Below, in pieces: positions 21,284 through 28,555 of a stretch of 28,555 nt of DNA; the stretch's first letter is position 1, and each line of letters begins with the position of its first letter. A program made the translations under genes and the position numbers. This DNA is from DTU063 sp001512695 (GTDB lineage Bacteria; Bacillota; Thermosediminibacteria; Thermosediminibacterales; Tepidanaerobacteraceae): the NCBI GenBank assembly GCA_049658265.1, contig JBASOM010000100.1:1-28555 (forward strand). Reading direction: 5' to 3'. Under the pieces are notes generated by a model. It did no database searches, was not told where the DNA came from, and saw only the letters and a list, made by a program, of their open reading frames with translations.

Positions 21284-21967
21284 TCAGCTGAAATTGTGTT
21301 CGTAGTCTTGGATGATGGTTATACCGGAACTTGAACCAATGCGATTGGCTCCTGCCTCAATCATCTCAATTGCGGTCCTAGCATCCCTGATACCGCCGGC
21401 GGCCTTTACCCCCATGATATCTCCCACGAGTCTCCGCATCAGCATGACATCTTCCACGGTTGCACCGCCGGTTCCAAATCCAGTAGATGTCTTGACAAAA
21501 TCTGCATTGGCAGCTTTCGCCAGCTGGCATGCACATACCTTTTCGTTTTCATCAAGTAGGGCCATCTCAAGAATAACTTTTACTGTTCCGCTGGGGTTGT
21601 GCGCCCTTACCGCTTTTACCACTTCGCTGATATCTTCCTGGACCCCGTAATAATCACCGCTTTTCAGCAGACCCAGGTTCATTACCATATCTACTTCGGA
21701 AGCCCCGGCTTTGACTGCTTCAACTGCTTCAGCCACCTTCGTAGCAGTTGTTACGGCACCCAGCGGGAAGCCAACGGTCGTACAAACTTTTACATCCGTG
21801 TCTCTGAGAAGTTTTGCAGCATGTTTAACATAACAGGGACTGACGCATACTGCGTAAAAACCGTATTGTATGGCTTCAAGGCACAGTATTTTTATGTCCT
21901 CAAATGTGGCAGTTGCTTTAAGCAAGGTATGGTCTATGTATTTTGCCAGCTCATCTTTGGTAAGCAT
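21284..21967 (-). CDS. deoC: Deoxyribose-phosphate aldolase
   Basis: 227 residues, the usual size for bacterial DeoC. It splits 2-deoxyribose 5-phosphate into glyceraldehyde 3-phosphate and acetaldehyde in deoxynucleoside breakdown. Visible signatures are YIDHTLLKATAT at the start, VGFPLGA (65-71), Asp93 in EVDMVMN, the Schiff-base lysine 159 in DFVKTSTGF, proton-relay Lys188 in GVKAAGGIR and the phosphate-binding GSSSG (211-215). ATG start with AGGTGATTTT upstream. No deoB, pdp or deoA gene is present here. Its only partner in the operon is the pyruvate-kinase-domain protein. A TATAAT on the minus strand at 22025-22030 is a possible -10. Confidence 0.97.
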   Translation of the reverse strand: MLTKDELAKYIDHTLLKATATFEDIKILCLEAIQYGFYAVCVSPCYVKHAAKLLRDTDVKVCTTVGFPLGAVTTATKVAEAVEAVKAGASEVDMVMNLGLLKSGDYYGVQEDISEVVKAVRAHNPSGTVKVILEMALLDENEKVCACQLAKAANADFVKTSTGFGTGGATVEDVMLMRRLVGDIMGVKAAGGIRDARTAIEMIEAGANRIGSSSGITIIQDYEHNFS

Positions 21968-22123
21968 AAAATCACCTGTCCTTTAATTTTAAGATAAAAA
22001 ATTTGTGAAAAGTTCTACATCTCTATTATACACAATCTACAGGAAAATGGATAGTCATTCAATACAATAATTTCTCAAAAACGGCAAATACTATAGATAG
22101 AATAAGCTTCGAGGAGTGTTATT

Positions 22124-22582
22124 ATGGCAGAAACAAATAAAATTCCGAATCCTGAAGTCAAATGCCTAGTAAACACCTGTACCCATTGGCTCCCGGGAAA
22201 TCTCTGCGGTGCGGGCAATATCGACATTTTGAATGAAGAAGTGGGGAAAATGTCACAAAACCTTGAGCAAACCATGTGCAAGACCTTTGAAGAGAGGCGG
22301 GGTCTTGCAAATCTCATTGGTTCTGCCGACAATGTAAACTGGGTTGGTTTCGCAGAAGAACTGGTTGGCATTGGCCGCAGGTTAAACCCCACCGTAACCT
22401 GCATCGTTGACACCTGCAAGTACTACCACGAGGGAGACCTATGCAATGTGGACGCCATAGAAATTACCGGTGAAAATGCCAAGGAATGCCAGGCTACAAA
22501 CTGCGCAACTTTTGAATACAGCGGAAGGCAATCAAAAAACGAAAAACAGCAGCAAAGGCAGGAAAAAGGCGAAAAGTTTTAA
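22124..22582 (+). CDS. Protein with two DUF1540 cysteine motifs
   Basis: 152 residues, ATG with GAGGAG upstream. There are two similar small cysteine domains. In the first, at about 12-54, Cys14, 19, 28 and 52 follow the order VKCLVNTC...GNLC...MCKTF. In the second, at about 91-130, Cys93, 98, 107, 122 and 127 follow VTCIVDTC.YY..GDLC...C...NCATF. This CxVxxCxYxxxGxxCxA pattern with a final C(x)TF is DUF1540, common in Clostridia and suspected to bind metal. A less conserved linker (55-90) joins them and a Gln/Lys/Glu-rich tail ends the protein. It is monocistronic. The function is unknown; spore or metal-binding roles are speculation. Confidence 0.8.
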   Translation: MAETNKIPNPEVKCLVNTCTHWLPGNLCGAGNIDILNEEVGKMSQNLEQTMCKTFEERRGLANLIGSADNVNWVGFAEELVGIGRRLNPTVTCIVDTCKYYHEGDLCNVDAIEITGENAKECQATNCATFEYSGRQSKNEKQQQRQEKGEKF

Positions 22583-22779
22583 CAGCTCCATGCTGTCACA
22601 AGTGTTATAAGATGAATATTAGTTTTTACTTAAGGGCATATTACTCTTGAGAGTAGAATATCTTAACAATCTGAAATTGATTCAAGATACTTAAAATCTC
22701 CTGGAACGACTTGTATCTAATTTAAATATACGAGGAAAAGGAGGCTGATATCCCGTATCAAAAATTAATCACAAGTAAA

Positions 22780-22817
22780 ATGCAACAAGGCACATACTCC
22801 TTGTTGCATTCTTTTTT
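22780..22817. terminator. Bidirectional intrinsic terminator
   Basis: A perfect 11-bp stem (22780-22790 with 22799-22809) is followed by TCTTTTTTA on the plus strand and TTTTAC on the minus strand. It mainly ends the P-type ATPase gene, whose stop codon overlaps the plus-strand T run. The 197 bases between the DUF1540 stop and this hairpin hold no gene I can support. Confidence 0.85.
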
Positions 22818-24921
22818 ACCTTGTTTTTCGCATTAAGGTCCTGCTTGAATTGAGAACAGTGAGGAGAGCCACACCCACATCGGCAAATACAGCTTCCCAC
22901 ATACTAGCAGCTCCCACGGCTCCCATGGCCAGAAAAACTCCTTTGACTCCCAGTGCAAAAGCTATGTTTTGAATGACAATTTTCCTGGTGAATCTTGCTA
23001 TATTAATTGCTTCTGCCACTTTAGAAGGCATGTCCTCCATGATGACCACATCAGCAGCTTCAATGGCAGCATCGGAGCCAAGGCCCCCCATGGCAATGCC
23101 TACATCGGCACGTGTTATAACCGGAGCGTCGTTTATGCCGTCCCCAACGAATGCCACTTTCCGTCTCTGATTGCCCTTGACCTGAATCTCTTCGAGTTTT
23201 TGTACTTTTTCCTCCGGCAAAAGCCCCGCATGGTATCCATCAAGGTCCAAAAGCCTTGCAATGCGGCTAGCGGTATCTTCCGTATCACCGGTGAGCATGA
23301 CTGTGCTTTTTATACCCAATGCTTTAAGCTTCTGTATGGCTTGAGGTGCATCCTGCCGGAGCTCATCGGAAATAGTGATATACCCCGCGTAGCTGCCATC
23401 TACTGCAACATGGACTACCGTGCCGTCGATGTCTTCGCTGTTTACTGCTATACCTTCTCGCTTAAGCAGTTTTTCATTGCCTGCCAGTACCTTTTTGCCG
23501 TCAACCTCTGCAGCTATGCCATGGCCCGCAATCTCCCTGTAGTTCCTCACGGCCTTTTCGTCAAGTTCGCCATCAAAGGCCTCCAAAATTGATTTGGCTA
23601 TCGGATGATTTGAATGCACTTCAGCATGCGCCGTCATGCGCAATAACTCTTCCCCGGCAAAAGCTCCTAGGGCTTTGACATCGTTGACCCTAAAAACACC
23701 TTTTGTGAGGGTTCCCGTCTTGTCGAAGACAACGGTGTCAATATTCGTAAGCGCTTCTAAGAAATTGGCTCCTTTCACCAGGATACCACTCCTGGAAGCT
23801 CCTCCGATTCCCCCAAAATAGCCCAGGGGAATCGAAACAACAAGGGCGCAGGGGCAAGATATGACCAGCATCGTTAATGCCCTGTAAAACCACTTGGCAA
23901 AAATCTGTCCCGGAACGAGCAGTGGGGGTATTAAAGCTATTGCCATGGCACTAAAAACCACCGCCGGCGTATAGTACCTGGCAAATTTCGTGATAAACTG
24001 CTCCGTAGGCGCCTTGCGGCCTGCCGCATTTTCCACCAGGTTAAGTATCTTTGAGACCGATGATTCCTCAAAGGTCTTTTCCACTTTCACCATCAGCAGT
24101 CCAGGACCATTTACCGTGCCCGCCATCACTTTTTCACCGGTCTTGACCTTTCGCGGAACCGATTCACCAGTAAGGGCGGAAGTGTCCACAAAAGAACTGC
24201 CTTCCAGCACTTCCCCGTCAAGGGGCACCTTTTCTCCCGGCCTCACAAGTATAGTTTGGCCTATGCTTACAATTTCCGGAGAAACTTTGCTGATTTCATT
24301 TCCCAAAACTAGATTTGCATAATCGGGCCGAATGTCCATGAGCTCCGCAATGGAGCGGCGGGACCTGGATACGGCTAGGTCCTGGAAGTATTCTCCTACC
24401 GAATAAAAGAGCATGACTCCTACGGCTTCAGGCAGCTCGTGAATGGCAAAGGCGCCGATAGTGGCCACGGTCATCAGAAAGTTTTCATCAAAGACCTGGC
24501 CATTGAGGATATTTCTAATGGCAGTTTCTACAACCTCACGGCCTGCCAGCAAATACGCTATTAAAAATATGCCATATTCCAATATTTCATAAGACCCATG
24601 CAGTCTGGGAGACAGTATGATTCCAAGGCCTAAAAAGGCGGCGGATAAAAATATATTGAGAAGCTTGTGTCTTAGCATGGCTTTGCTCTTTTCTGCCATT
24701 TCCTCTCTCTTCTCGGAAGCTGATTTTTTAGGGACAAGCTTAACATGGGGCTCTACTCTTTGAAGAACTTCGGCCACATCCTGCTCGAAATCCGGATCTA
24801 TTTCAATTGTTCGGGTGGCAAAATTCACGGTAGCCTCGGATAGGCCTTCCAACTTTTGAATTTCATGCTCAATTTTGGCTGCGCAATGGGCGCAATCTAA
24901 ACCCTCCAATTCGTATACCAT
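22816..24921 (-). CDS. cadA: Heavy-metal translocating P1B-type ATPase, Cd/Zn/Pb class
   Basis: 701 residues, ATG with AAAGGGG upstream. It pumps soft divalent metal ions out of the cytoplasm at the cost of ATP. An HMA domain (1-65) carries GLDCAHC (Cys10, Cys13). Membrane helices surround the metal site CPC at 356-358. Other P-type signatures are TGES (251-254), phosphorylated Asp400 in DKTGT, the HP dipeptide at 439-440 and GDGINDAP (593-600). CPCALVVSIP and Asp681 in the last helix pair point to the CadA/ZntA subgroup rather than copper. It is monocistronic, with an inverted-repeat operator in front. The exact metal is not determined by sequence; the gene symbol is by similarity. Confidence 0.93.
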   Translation of the reverse strand: MVYELEGLDCAHCAAKIEHEIQKLEGLSEATVNFATRTIEIDPDFEQDVAEVLQRVEPHVKLVPKKSASEKREEMAEKSKAMLRHKLLNIFLSAAFLGLGIILSPRLHGSYEILEYGIFLIAYLLAGREVVETAIRNILNGQVFDENFLMTVATIGAFAIHELPEAVGVMLFYSVGEYFQDLAVSRSRRSIAELMDIRPDYANLVLGNEISKVSPEIVSIGQTILVRPGEKVPLDGEVLEGSSFVDTSALTGESVPRKVKTGEKVMAGTVNGPGLLMVKVEKTFEESSVSKILNLVENAAGRKAPTEQFITKFARYYTPAVVFSAMAIALIPPLLVPGQIFAKWFYRALTMLVISCPCALVVSIPLGYFGGIGGASRSGILVKGANFLEALTNIDTVVFDKTGTLTKGVFRVNDVKALGAFAGEELLRMTAHAEVHSNHPIAKSILEAFDGELDEKAVRNYREIAGHGIAAEVDGKKVLAGNEKLLKREGIAVNSEDIDGTVVHVAVDGSYAGYITISDELRQDAPQAIQKLKALGIKSTVMLTGDTEDTASRIARLLDLDGYHAGLLPEEKVQKLEEIQVKGNQRRKVAFVGDGINDAPVITRADVGIAMGGLGSDAAIEAADVVIMEDMPSKVAEAINIARFTRKIVIQNIAFALGVKGVFLAMGAVGAASMWEAVFADVGVALLTVLNSSRTLMRKTR

Positions 24922-24945
24922 AATTTTACCCCTTTACATTTCTAT

Positions 24946-24965
24946 ATTTGAATAATTGTTCAAAT
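24946..24965 (-). promoter_or_regulatory. Putative metalloregulator operator of the P-type ATPase gene
   Basis: ATTTGAA (24946-24952), six bases, TTCAAAT (24959-24965): an AT-rich inverted repeat about 25-45 bases ahead of the start codon. It resembles the operators of ArsR/SmtB-family sensors such as CadC, which repress cadmium-efflux genes. No regulator gene is adjacent, so the factor would act from elsewhere. Confidence 0.55.
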
Positions 24966-25010
24966 GTTTCTCTGTTATTATTTTACCACCCGTTGAAGAA
25001 AAAGGCAAGA

Positions 25011-26081
25011 TCATAAATCTCTTGTGGCAAAATAAGACAAAAGTAGTGCGACAATCCCTGCAAACAATTTACCTGCAATTACGGGGACGATCATCTCGGG
25101 ATTAACCCCTGCGGTGAAGCCCAGATGAGCCCCCAAAGTCGAGGTGGCGGGAACTAGAAAGGCCGCATTCATAACCTTGCCCCGTGGGTTCATATCTTTC
25201 ATCATTCCGTAAACGGGTATGCTGTTGGCAAGAGTTATGAGGAGGCCACCGGTACTTGTTTTATCAAGGCCCACTCTCGAGCCAATTATATTTAAGGGTT
25301 TTGACAATAGCCTAATTAGAAGGTGCACCAAGGGAAATGCACCCAGCAGTACTACTCCAATCTGGACGGTAATTCTAAGGCCCTCCCAAATCGGCGCCAA
25401 GCCGGGTATTATTTGAATGTCCGTAAAAGAGTAAAAGGCAGCTAGTATCAATCCGATTAGACTGATTTTTTCTATCAAAATGCCAAAATATGAGGCGAAT
25501 CGAATCGTTGTGGAGGGAAAATGCCATAAGCTCAAGGCCAGCACTATAGATAATACTGCTATCGGAATGGTGTTTTGTATGAGCATGGCCATCTCGAAAC
25601 CAGCTACAACACCTCCCAATATGCTGCCAAAGGGTACGGATATCAGGCCTAGCAAAAGGCCTTTAAAAAAATGCGGCCGGTCTTTTTCTTGTATCAAGCC
25701 CAAGCCAAGGGGCATGGAAAAAACCAAGGTGCAGCCCAGCATAGCCGCTACTATAAGACCAGAATAAAGCCCTGCCTGCTGGCTTTCGGCAAGGCCGATC
25801 GCTAGGGAATACCCACCCATGTCGTTGGCGATAATTGAAGCTGCCATGGCAGGGTCTGCCCCAAATGTCTTGAGCATCGGAGAGACAAGCGGTTTTAGCA
25901 GCCTTGCCAAAACCGGTGCCAGGGACACGATACCCACAATTGCAAGTGCGATGGATCCCATGGCCTTAAAGCCTTCTTCAAACCGCTCACCTAAGCCTAA
26001 TCTGTTGCCAATTAATTTGTCGATTCCTCCGATTATACATCCTGCTAGCATCAGGTACATAATAAAACTGTCAATACTCAT
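25011..26081 (-). CDS. eutH: EutH-type ethanolamine permease
   Basis: 356 residues, ATG with AAGGTG upstream. It is a polytopic membrane protein with about ten helices. The N-terminal MYLMLAGCIIGGIDKLIGNRLGLGERFEEGF area, MGSIALAIVGIVSLAPVLA and the ANDMGGY..A block (near 88-97) are typical of EutH. So is the GG.L.TLANSIP..GM..DMN.RGKV.N.AF.V.A...LG.HLGF segment near the C-terminus. EutH brings ethanolamine into the cell, where other Eut enzymes use it as a nitrogen and carbon source. None of those genes is in this window; the neighbours are a metal ATPase and a flavodiiron protein. Another small-amine substrate is possible, but the family match is strong. Confidence 0.93.
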   Translation of the reverse strand: MSIDSFIMYLMLAGCIIGGIDKLIGNRLGLGERFEEGFKAMGSIALAIVGIVSLAPVLARLLKPLVSPMLKTFGADPAMAASIIANDMGGYSLAIGLAESQQAGLYSGLIVAAMLGCTLVFSMPLGLGLIQEKDRPHFFKGLLLGLISVPFGSILGGVVAGFEMAMLIQNTIPIAVLSIVLALSLWHFPSTTIRFASYFGILIEKISLIGLILAAFYSFTDIQIIPGLAPIWEGLRITVQIGVVLLGAFPLVHLLIRLLSKPLNIIGSRVGLDKTSTGGLLITLANSIPVYGMMKDMNPRGKVMNAAFLVPATSTLGAHLGFTAGVNPEMIVPVIAGKLFAGIVALLLSYFATRDL

Positions 26082-26298
26082 TTAATACACCTTACAGATG
26101 ATATGTTTTTCTGGAGTAATAATACTATGTAACTTCATTGTTTTAGAATAATAATTTTCGAATTAGAATTAACTTGCGAAACAACCAAACTCTGTACAAA
26201 TTTACTTTATACACGTTCATCATCAAATCCAATAAACTGTTTGATATTGCAACTGTTTTGGTCACAAGGCCTTCACAATATCGTCTGTCCTGCCTATC

Positions 26299-26307
26299 AT
26301 TATACCA
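26299..26307 (-). promoter_or_regulatory. Candidate extended -10 promoter for eutH
   Basis: The minus strand reads TGGTATAAT at 26307-26299, a TG-extended perfect -10 without a good -35. It would give eutH a leader of about 210 nt. Confidence 0.5.
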
Positions 26308-26355
26308 GATGACTTTCGTATTTTACTATTGATAGACAAAAAACAAAACAGTAAA

Positions 26356-26394
26356 TGCCTCCTTCCAACACTAAAACTCTGTTGAAAGGAGGCA
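26356..26394 (-). terminator. Terminator of the flavodiiron protein gene
   Basis: Fifteen-base arms (26380-26394 with 26356-26370, one wobble pair) form a long stem; on the minus strand it is followed by TTTACTGTTTTGTTTTTTG. It lies 80 bases beyond the flavodiiron stop. One arm contains GGAGG, which is coincidental to a ribosome site. Confidence 0.7.
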
Positions 26395-26474
26395 CTTTGC
26401 GACACTTTTATGGCAATTCTTTTAAATAAAGGACTCACTTGTGTTGAGCTTCAGCTGATTTGTGACAGCCGGAT

Positions 26475-27668
26475 TTAATCTTTCAATATATCCCCTATTT
26501 TTCTTCCGAATTCCACACAAGCCTTTTTATCATCGGGTCCGGGATTCCACATGACCCTGATTCCCTCATCCATAATTTCAAAACCTGCTCTTTCCAGCTC
26601 TTCAGTGATTAGCTTGACTGACTCTCCGCTCCAACCGTAAGTGCCAAAGGCTGCAGCTTTTTTCTTTTTAAAGCCCAGGCCCCTAATCACCCCCAAGATG
26701 CCTGCCATTGAGTGAAGTACAACGCGGTTTACCGTGGGAGAGCCCATCAGGATAGCCTTAGACTTAAAAATTTCGGTAATAATGTCATTGGTGTCGGAAC
26801 GGGCACTATTATACAGTTTTACAGTGATATCGCTGTTGCTTTCCTTTATGCCACTGGCAATGGTCTCGGCCATTCTGCGGGTGCCGTTCCACATGGTATC
26901 GTAAATGATGGTTACTTGGTTTTCCTGGTAGTCGCCGGCCCATTCCTGGTACTTTTTCACAATTTGCAGGGGGTCTTTTCGCCATATGATGCCGTGACTT
27001 GGGCATATCATATCTACGGGAAGGCCGAGGCTTAACACTTCCTCTATCTTCTTTGCCACTAATTTGCTAAAGGGAGTCAGTATGTTGGCATAGTACTTGA
27101 TGGCTTCCTGATACACTTCGGCTTCGTCCACCAGGTCGTTGAACATATTTTCCGATGCGAAGTGCTGGCCAAAGGCATCGTTGCTAAAGAGGATATTATC
27201 ACCCGTCAAATAATTGAACATTGAATCTGGCCAATGCAGCATGGGAGCTTCGATAAAAATCAATTCCTTTTTGCCGAGGCTCAGCTTGTCCCCGGTCTTT
27301 ACGGGCACGAAGTTCCAGTCCTGATGATAATGGCCTTTTAACGATTTGATACCGTTTTGAGTGCAGTATATGGGGGTGTCGGGAATTTCCCGCATTAGAA
27401 CCGGCAGGGCACCGCTGTGGTCTATTTCCCCGTGGTTGATTATGATGTAGTCTATATCATTTAAGTCGATTTCTTTTTTCAGCTTTTCTACAAATTCTTC
27501 GGCAAAGGGTTCCCATACCGTGTCGATAAGGGCCACCTTGTCATCCCGAATGAGATAAGAGTTGTAACTAGTGCCCCTGTGAGTAGATAGGTCTTCACCG
27601 TGAAAACTCCGAAGTTCCCAGTCTACCTTACCCATCCAAGTGATGCCGTCCTTGATTTTAAAACTCAT
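26475..27668 (-). CDS. fprA: Flavodiiron protein (FprA-type A flavoprotein)
   Basis: 397 residues, standard length for a two-domain flavodiiron protein; ATG with GGGGAGG upstream. The N-terminal metallo-beta-lactamase-like domain (about 1-245) keeps the full diiron ligand set: H79-x-E81-x-D83-H84, His145, Asp164 and His225. The C-terminal flavodoxin domain (about 252-395) binds FMN, with the T.WNGTRRMA loop after the first strand, SPTVN and GTYGWSGE. Such proteins reduce oxygen to water and/or nitric oxide to nitrous oxide in the cytoplasm of anaerobes, using rubredoxin or NADH-linked donors. No rubredoxin gene is adjacent. It is transcribed alone from its own promoter, which suggests a stand-alone defence gene. 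Confidence 0.97.
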   Translation of the reverse strand: MSFKIKDGITWMGKVDWELRSFHGEDLSTHRGTSYNSYLIRDDKVALIDTVWEPFAEEFVEKLKKEIDLNDIDYIIINHGEIDHSGALPVLMREIPDTPIYCTQNGIKSLKGHYHQDWNFVPVKTGDKLSLGKKELIFIEAPMLHWPDSMFNYLTGDNILFSNDAFGQHFASENMFNDLVDEAEVYQEAIKYYANILTPFSKLVAKKIEEVLSLGLPVDMICPSHGIIWRKDPLQIVKKYQEWAGDYQENQVTIIYDTMWNGTRRMAETIASGIKESNSDITVKLYNSARSDTNDIITEIFKSKAILMGSPTVNRVVLHSMAGILGVIRGLGFKKKKAAAFGTYGWSGESVKLITEELERAGFEIMDEGIRVMWNPGPDDKKACVEFGRKIGDILKD

Positions 27669-27734
27669 GCTTTCCTCCCCATTCTTTAAAATTAATGAAC
27701 TCCCAACAAATACGGTTCCATCACTATTTACTTA

Positions 27735-27763
27735 TTTTTAACAGTTTTTTGAGGCATTGTCAA
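27735..27763 (-). promoter_or_regulatory. Promoter of the flavodiiron protein gene
   Basis: Minus strand: TTGACA (27758-27763), 17-bp spacer, TAAAAA (27735-27740), about 65 bases before the start codon. The -35 is perfect, the -10 poor, which would suit activation or an AT-rich regulated promoter. Confidence 0.55.
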
Positions 27764-27814
27764 TTATTGTTATATATATTTTCCCATTGTAGATTTTTCT
27801 TATTCAAAGATATT

Positions 27815-27823
27815 TGATATAAT
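27815..27823 (+). promoter_or_regulatory. Extended -10 promoter of the GerM-like gene
   Basis: TGATATAAT (27815-27823) is a TG-extended perfect -10, 46 bases before the ATG; no recognisable -35. Confidence 0.55.
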
Positions 27824-27869
27824 CTTAGTAGATTTATCCAGCTTCATAAAAGATTAGGGGTGCTTAGAT

Positions 27870-28555
27870 ATGAAAAAGACTCTGGTAATACTACTCATCT
27901 TTAGCCTTTTAGTTTTGGCATCTGCCTGTTTCGCCAGAGATAAAAGGGCTGAAATCACGCTGTACTATGCCAACGAGGGTAACAGTGAAGTTCTCACAGA
28001 AAAAAGAACTGTAACCATTCCCCGTGATAAAAGTCTTCCCCAGGTAGCACTCGAGGAGTTGCTGAAAGGCCCCGAAACCGATGGTCTAAAATCCACGATT
28101 CCTGATGGAACAAAATTGCTAGAGCTTGATATAAAAGATAAAATAGCCACCGTCAATTTATCCGGTGAATTTACGGGTTTTCCCGGCACCATGGCGGAAA
28201 GCATGGCCATTATTTCTATAGTTAATACCCTTACCGATTTGGACGGGATAGAGCAGGTCCGAATATTAGTTGAAGGCAATGATTTAATAGCCCCCAGCGG
28301 CAAACCCTACGGCCTTTTAAAAAGCTACAACATCCAAGAAATAAACCGGGACTTAAATAAACAGGTCATAACCCTTTACTTCCCCGATGAGCAGGCCATG
28401 TACGTGGTACCCGAGCAGCGGGAGGTAAGCAAAGACAAGCCCATAGCGGAAATCATCGTGGAAGAATTGATGAAGGGCCCAAAAACACCCGGTCTTGAAC
28501 CAACTACCATTCCTGATGGGGCTAGGCTTTTGTCCGTGGAAATTAAAGATAAAAC
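27870..28555 (+). CDS. GerM-like lipoprotein with GerMN domains, cut by window end
   Basis: The frame is open from ATG 27870 (AGGGG upstream) to the window edge, giving 228 codons. A lipoprotein signal ends in LASAC (Cys20). The first GerMN-type domain (about 30-158) has ITLYYAN at its start, then a LLKGP...GL.STIPDGTKL core, the VNLSGEF strand and an EGN...PYGLL end. A second domain begins at about residue 170 with the same order (ITLYFPDEQA, LMKGP..PGLEPTTIPDGARLL) and runs off the window. In Bacillus, GerM is a two-domain lipoprotein needed for sporulation and germination. Here the C-terminus is unseen, so a fused extra domain cannot be ruled out. Confidence 0.85.
   Translation, partial: MKKTLVILLIFSLLVLASACFARDKRAEITLYYANEGNSEVLTEKRTVTIPRDKSLPQVALEELLKGPETDGLKSTIPDGTKLLELDIKDKIATVNLSGEFTGFPGTMAESMAIISIVNTLTDLDGIEQVRILVEGNDLIAPSGKPYGLLKSYNIQEINRDLNKQVITLYFPDEQAMYVVPEQREVSKDKPIAEIIVEELMKGPKTPGLEPTTIPDGARLLSVEIKDK

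Larger units (their letters stand above)
26082..26474. other. Intergenic region between eutH and the flavodiiron gene
   Basis: 393 bases without a supportable gene. It holds the terminator of the flavodiiron gene (26356-26394), a minus-strand extended -10 (26299-26307), and about 210 nt of AT-rich leader before eutH in which I recognise no riboswitch. Confidence 0.6.

Noticed and set aside
22736..22776. AAAAGGAGG ribosome-site-like sequence in the gap after the DUF1540 gene
   Set aside because: No ATG, GTG or TTG follows at a usable distance and the frames close within a few codons; it may be a decayed gene start, but nothing can be supported.
22969..23592. 207-residue forward frame antisense to the P-type ATPase gene
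   Set aside because: The opposite strand encodes conserved ATPase motifs throughout; this frame has no ribosome site or recognisable domain and is a shadow of codon bias.
26356..26394. Inverted repeat with GGAGG as a possible insertion-element end
   Set aside because: It is a single hairpin with a T-rich tail in the right place and direction to terminate the flavodiiron transcript; no transposase or target duplication is present.
27965..28303. 112-residue reverse frame opposite the GerM-like gene
   Set aside because: The forward strand carries a continuous lipoprotein with conserved GerMN motifs; the reverse frame has no supporting signal.

Overview
The window comes from a low-to-moderate GC, anaerobic, endospore-forming Clostridia-type Firmicute, probably a thermoanaerobe-like lineage. 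The order is inference. Support comes from GerP-, GerM- and SleB-like spore genes, a flavodiiron protein, a Symbiobacterium-type meso-diaminopimelate dehydrogenase behind a lysine riboswitch, strong AGGAGG-type ribosome sites and frequent TTG/GTG starts. No tRNA, rRNA, CRISPR array, insertion sequence or phage gene was found; the region reads as chromosomal backbone with several lineage-specific clusters.

Layout. 1-2388: two copies of an unrecognised module (a coiled-coil protein followed by a 30-33 residue one-helix membrane peptide) flank a reverse-strand subtilisin-like protease. 2611-4793: an RsuA-type pseudouridine synthase converges on a lipoprotein with four FMN-binding repeats, each with a flavinylation motif. 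4794-7001: a spore-coat cluster resembling gerP (divergent GerPC-like gene; GerPA/PF-like gene, Hsp20-like gene, GerPF-like gene and a double-domain GerPF-like gene). 7027-8043: an FMN-dependent alpha-hydroxy-acid oxidizing enzyme with an N-terminal cysteine cluster. 8197-10369: a CwlO/PcsB-like coiled-coil exported protein and a LysM-SleB cortex/cell-wall hydrolase. 10407-17840: cyclic-di-GMP signalling on the reverse strand: a 7TM-PAS3-GGDEF-HD-GYP protein broken by one in-frame stop, and an operon of a solute-binding lipoprotein with a Cache-HAMP-PAS-GGDEF-EAL receptor. 17982-19258: ddh with its lysine riboswitch and attenuator. 19371-20639: CcdA plus a ResA/TlpA-like thioredoxin lipoprotein. 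20717-21967: deoC with a stand-alone pyruvate-kinase C-terminal-domain protein. 22124-24965: a double DUF1540 protein and a Cd/Zn/Pb-type P-type ATPase with a metalloregulator-like operator. 25011-27668: an orphan EutH transporter and a flavodiiron protein. 27870-end: a GerM-like lipoprotein, cut by the window edge.

How the parts fit. Spore envelope and germination are the recurring theme (GerP-like cluster, SleB, GerM-like protein, possibly the duplicated module). A second theme is extracytoplasmic redox (tetra-flavin lipoprotein, CcdA/ResA pair) and oxygen defence (flavodiiron protein). A third is c-di-GMP signalling, where the solute-binding lipoprotein probably feeds a receptor instead of a transporter. 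The strongest candidates for undescribed biology are the duplicated coiled-coil/micro-membrane-protein module and the expanded GerP-like/Hsp20 cluster.
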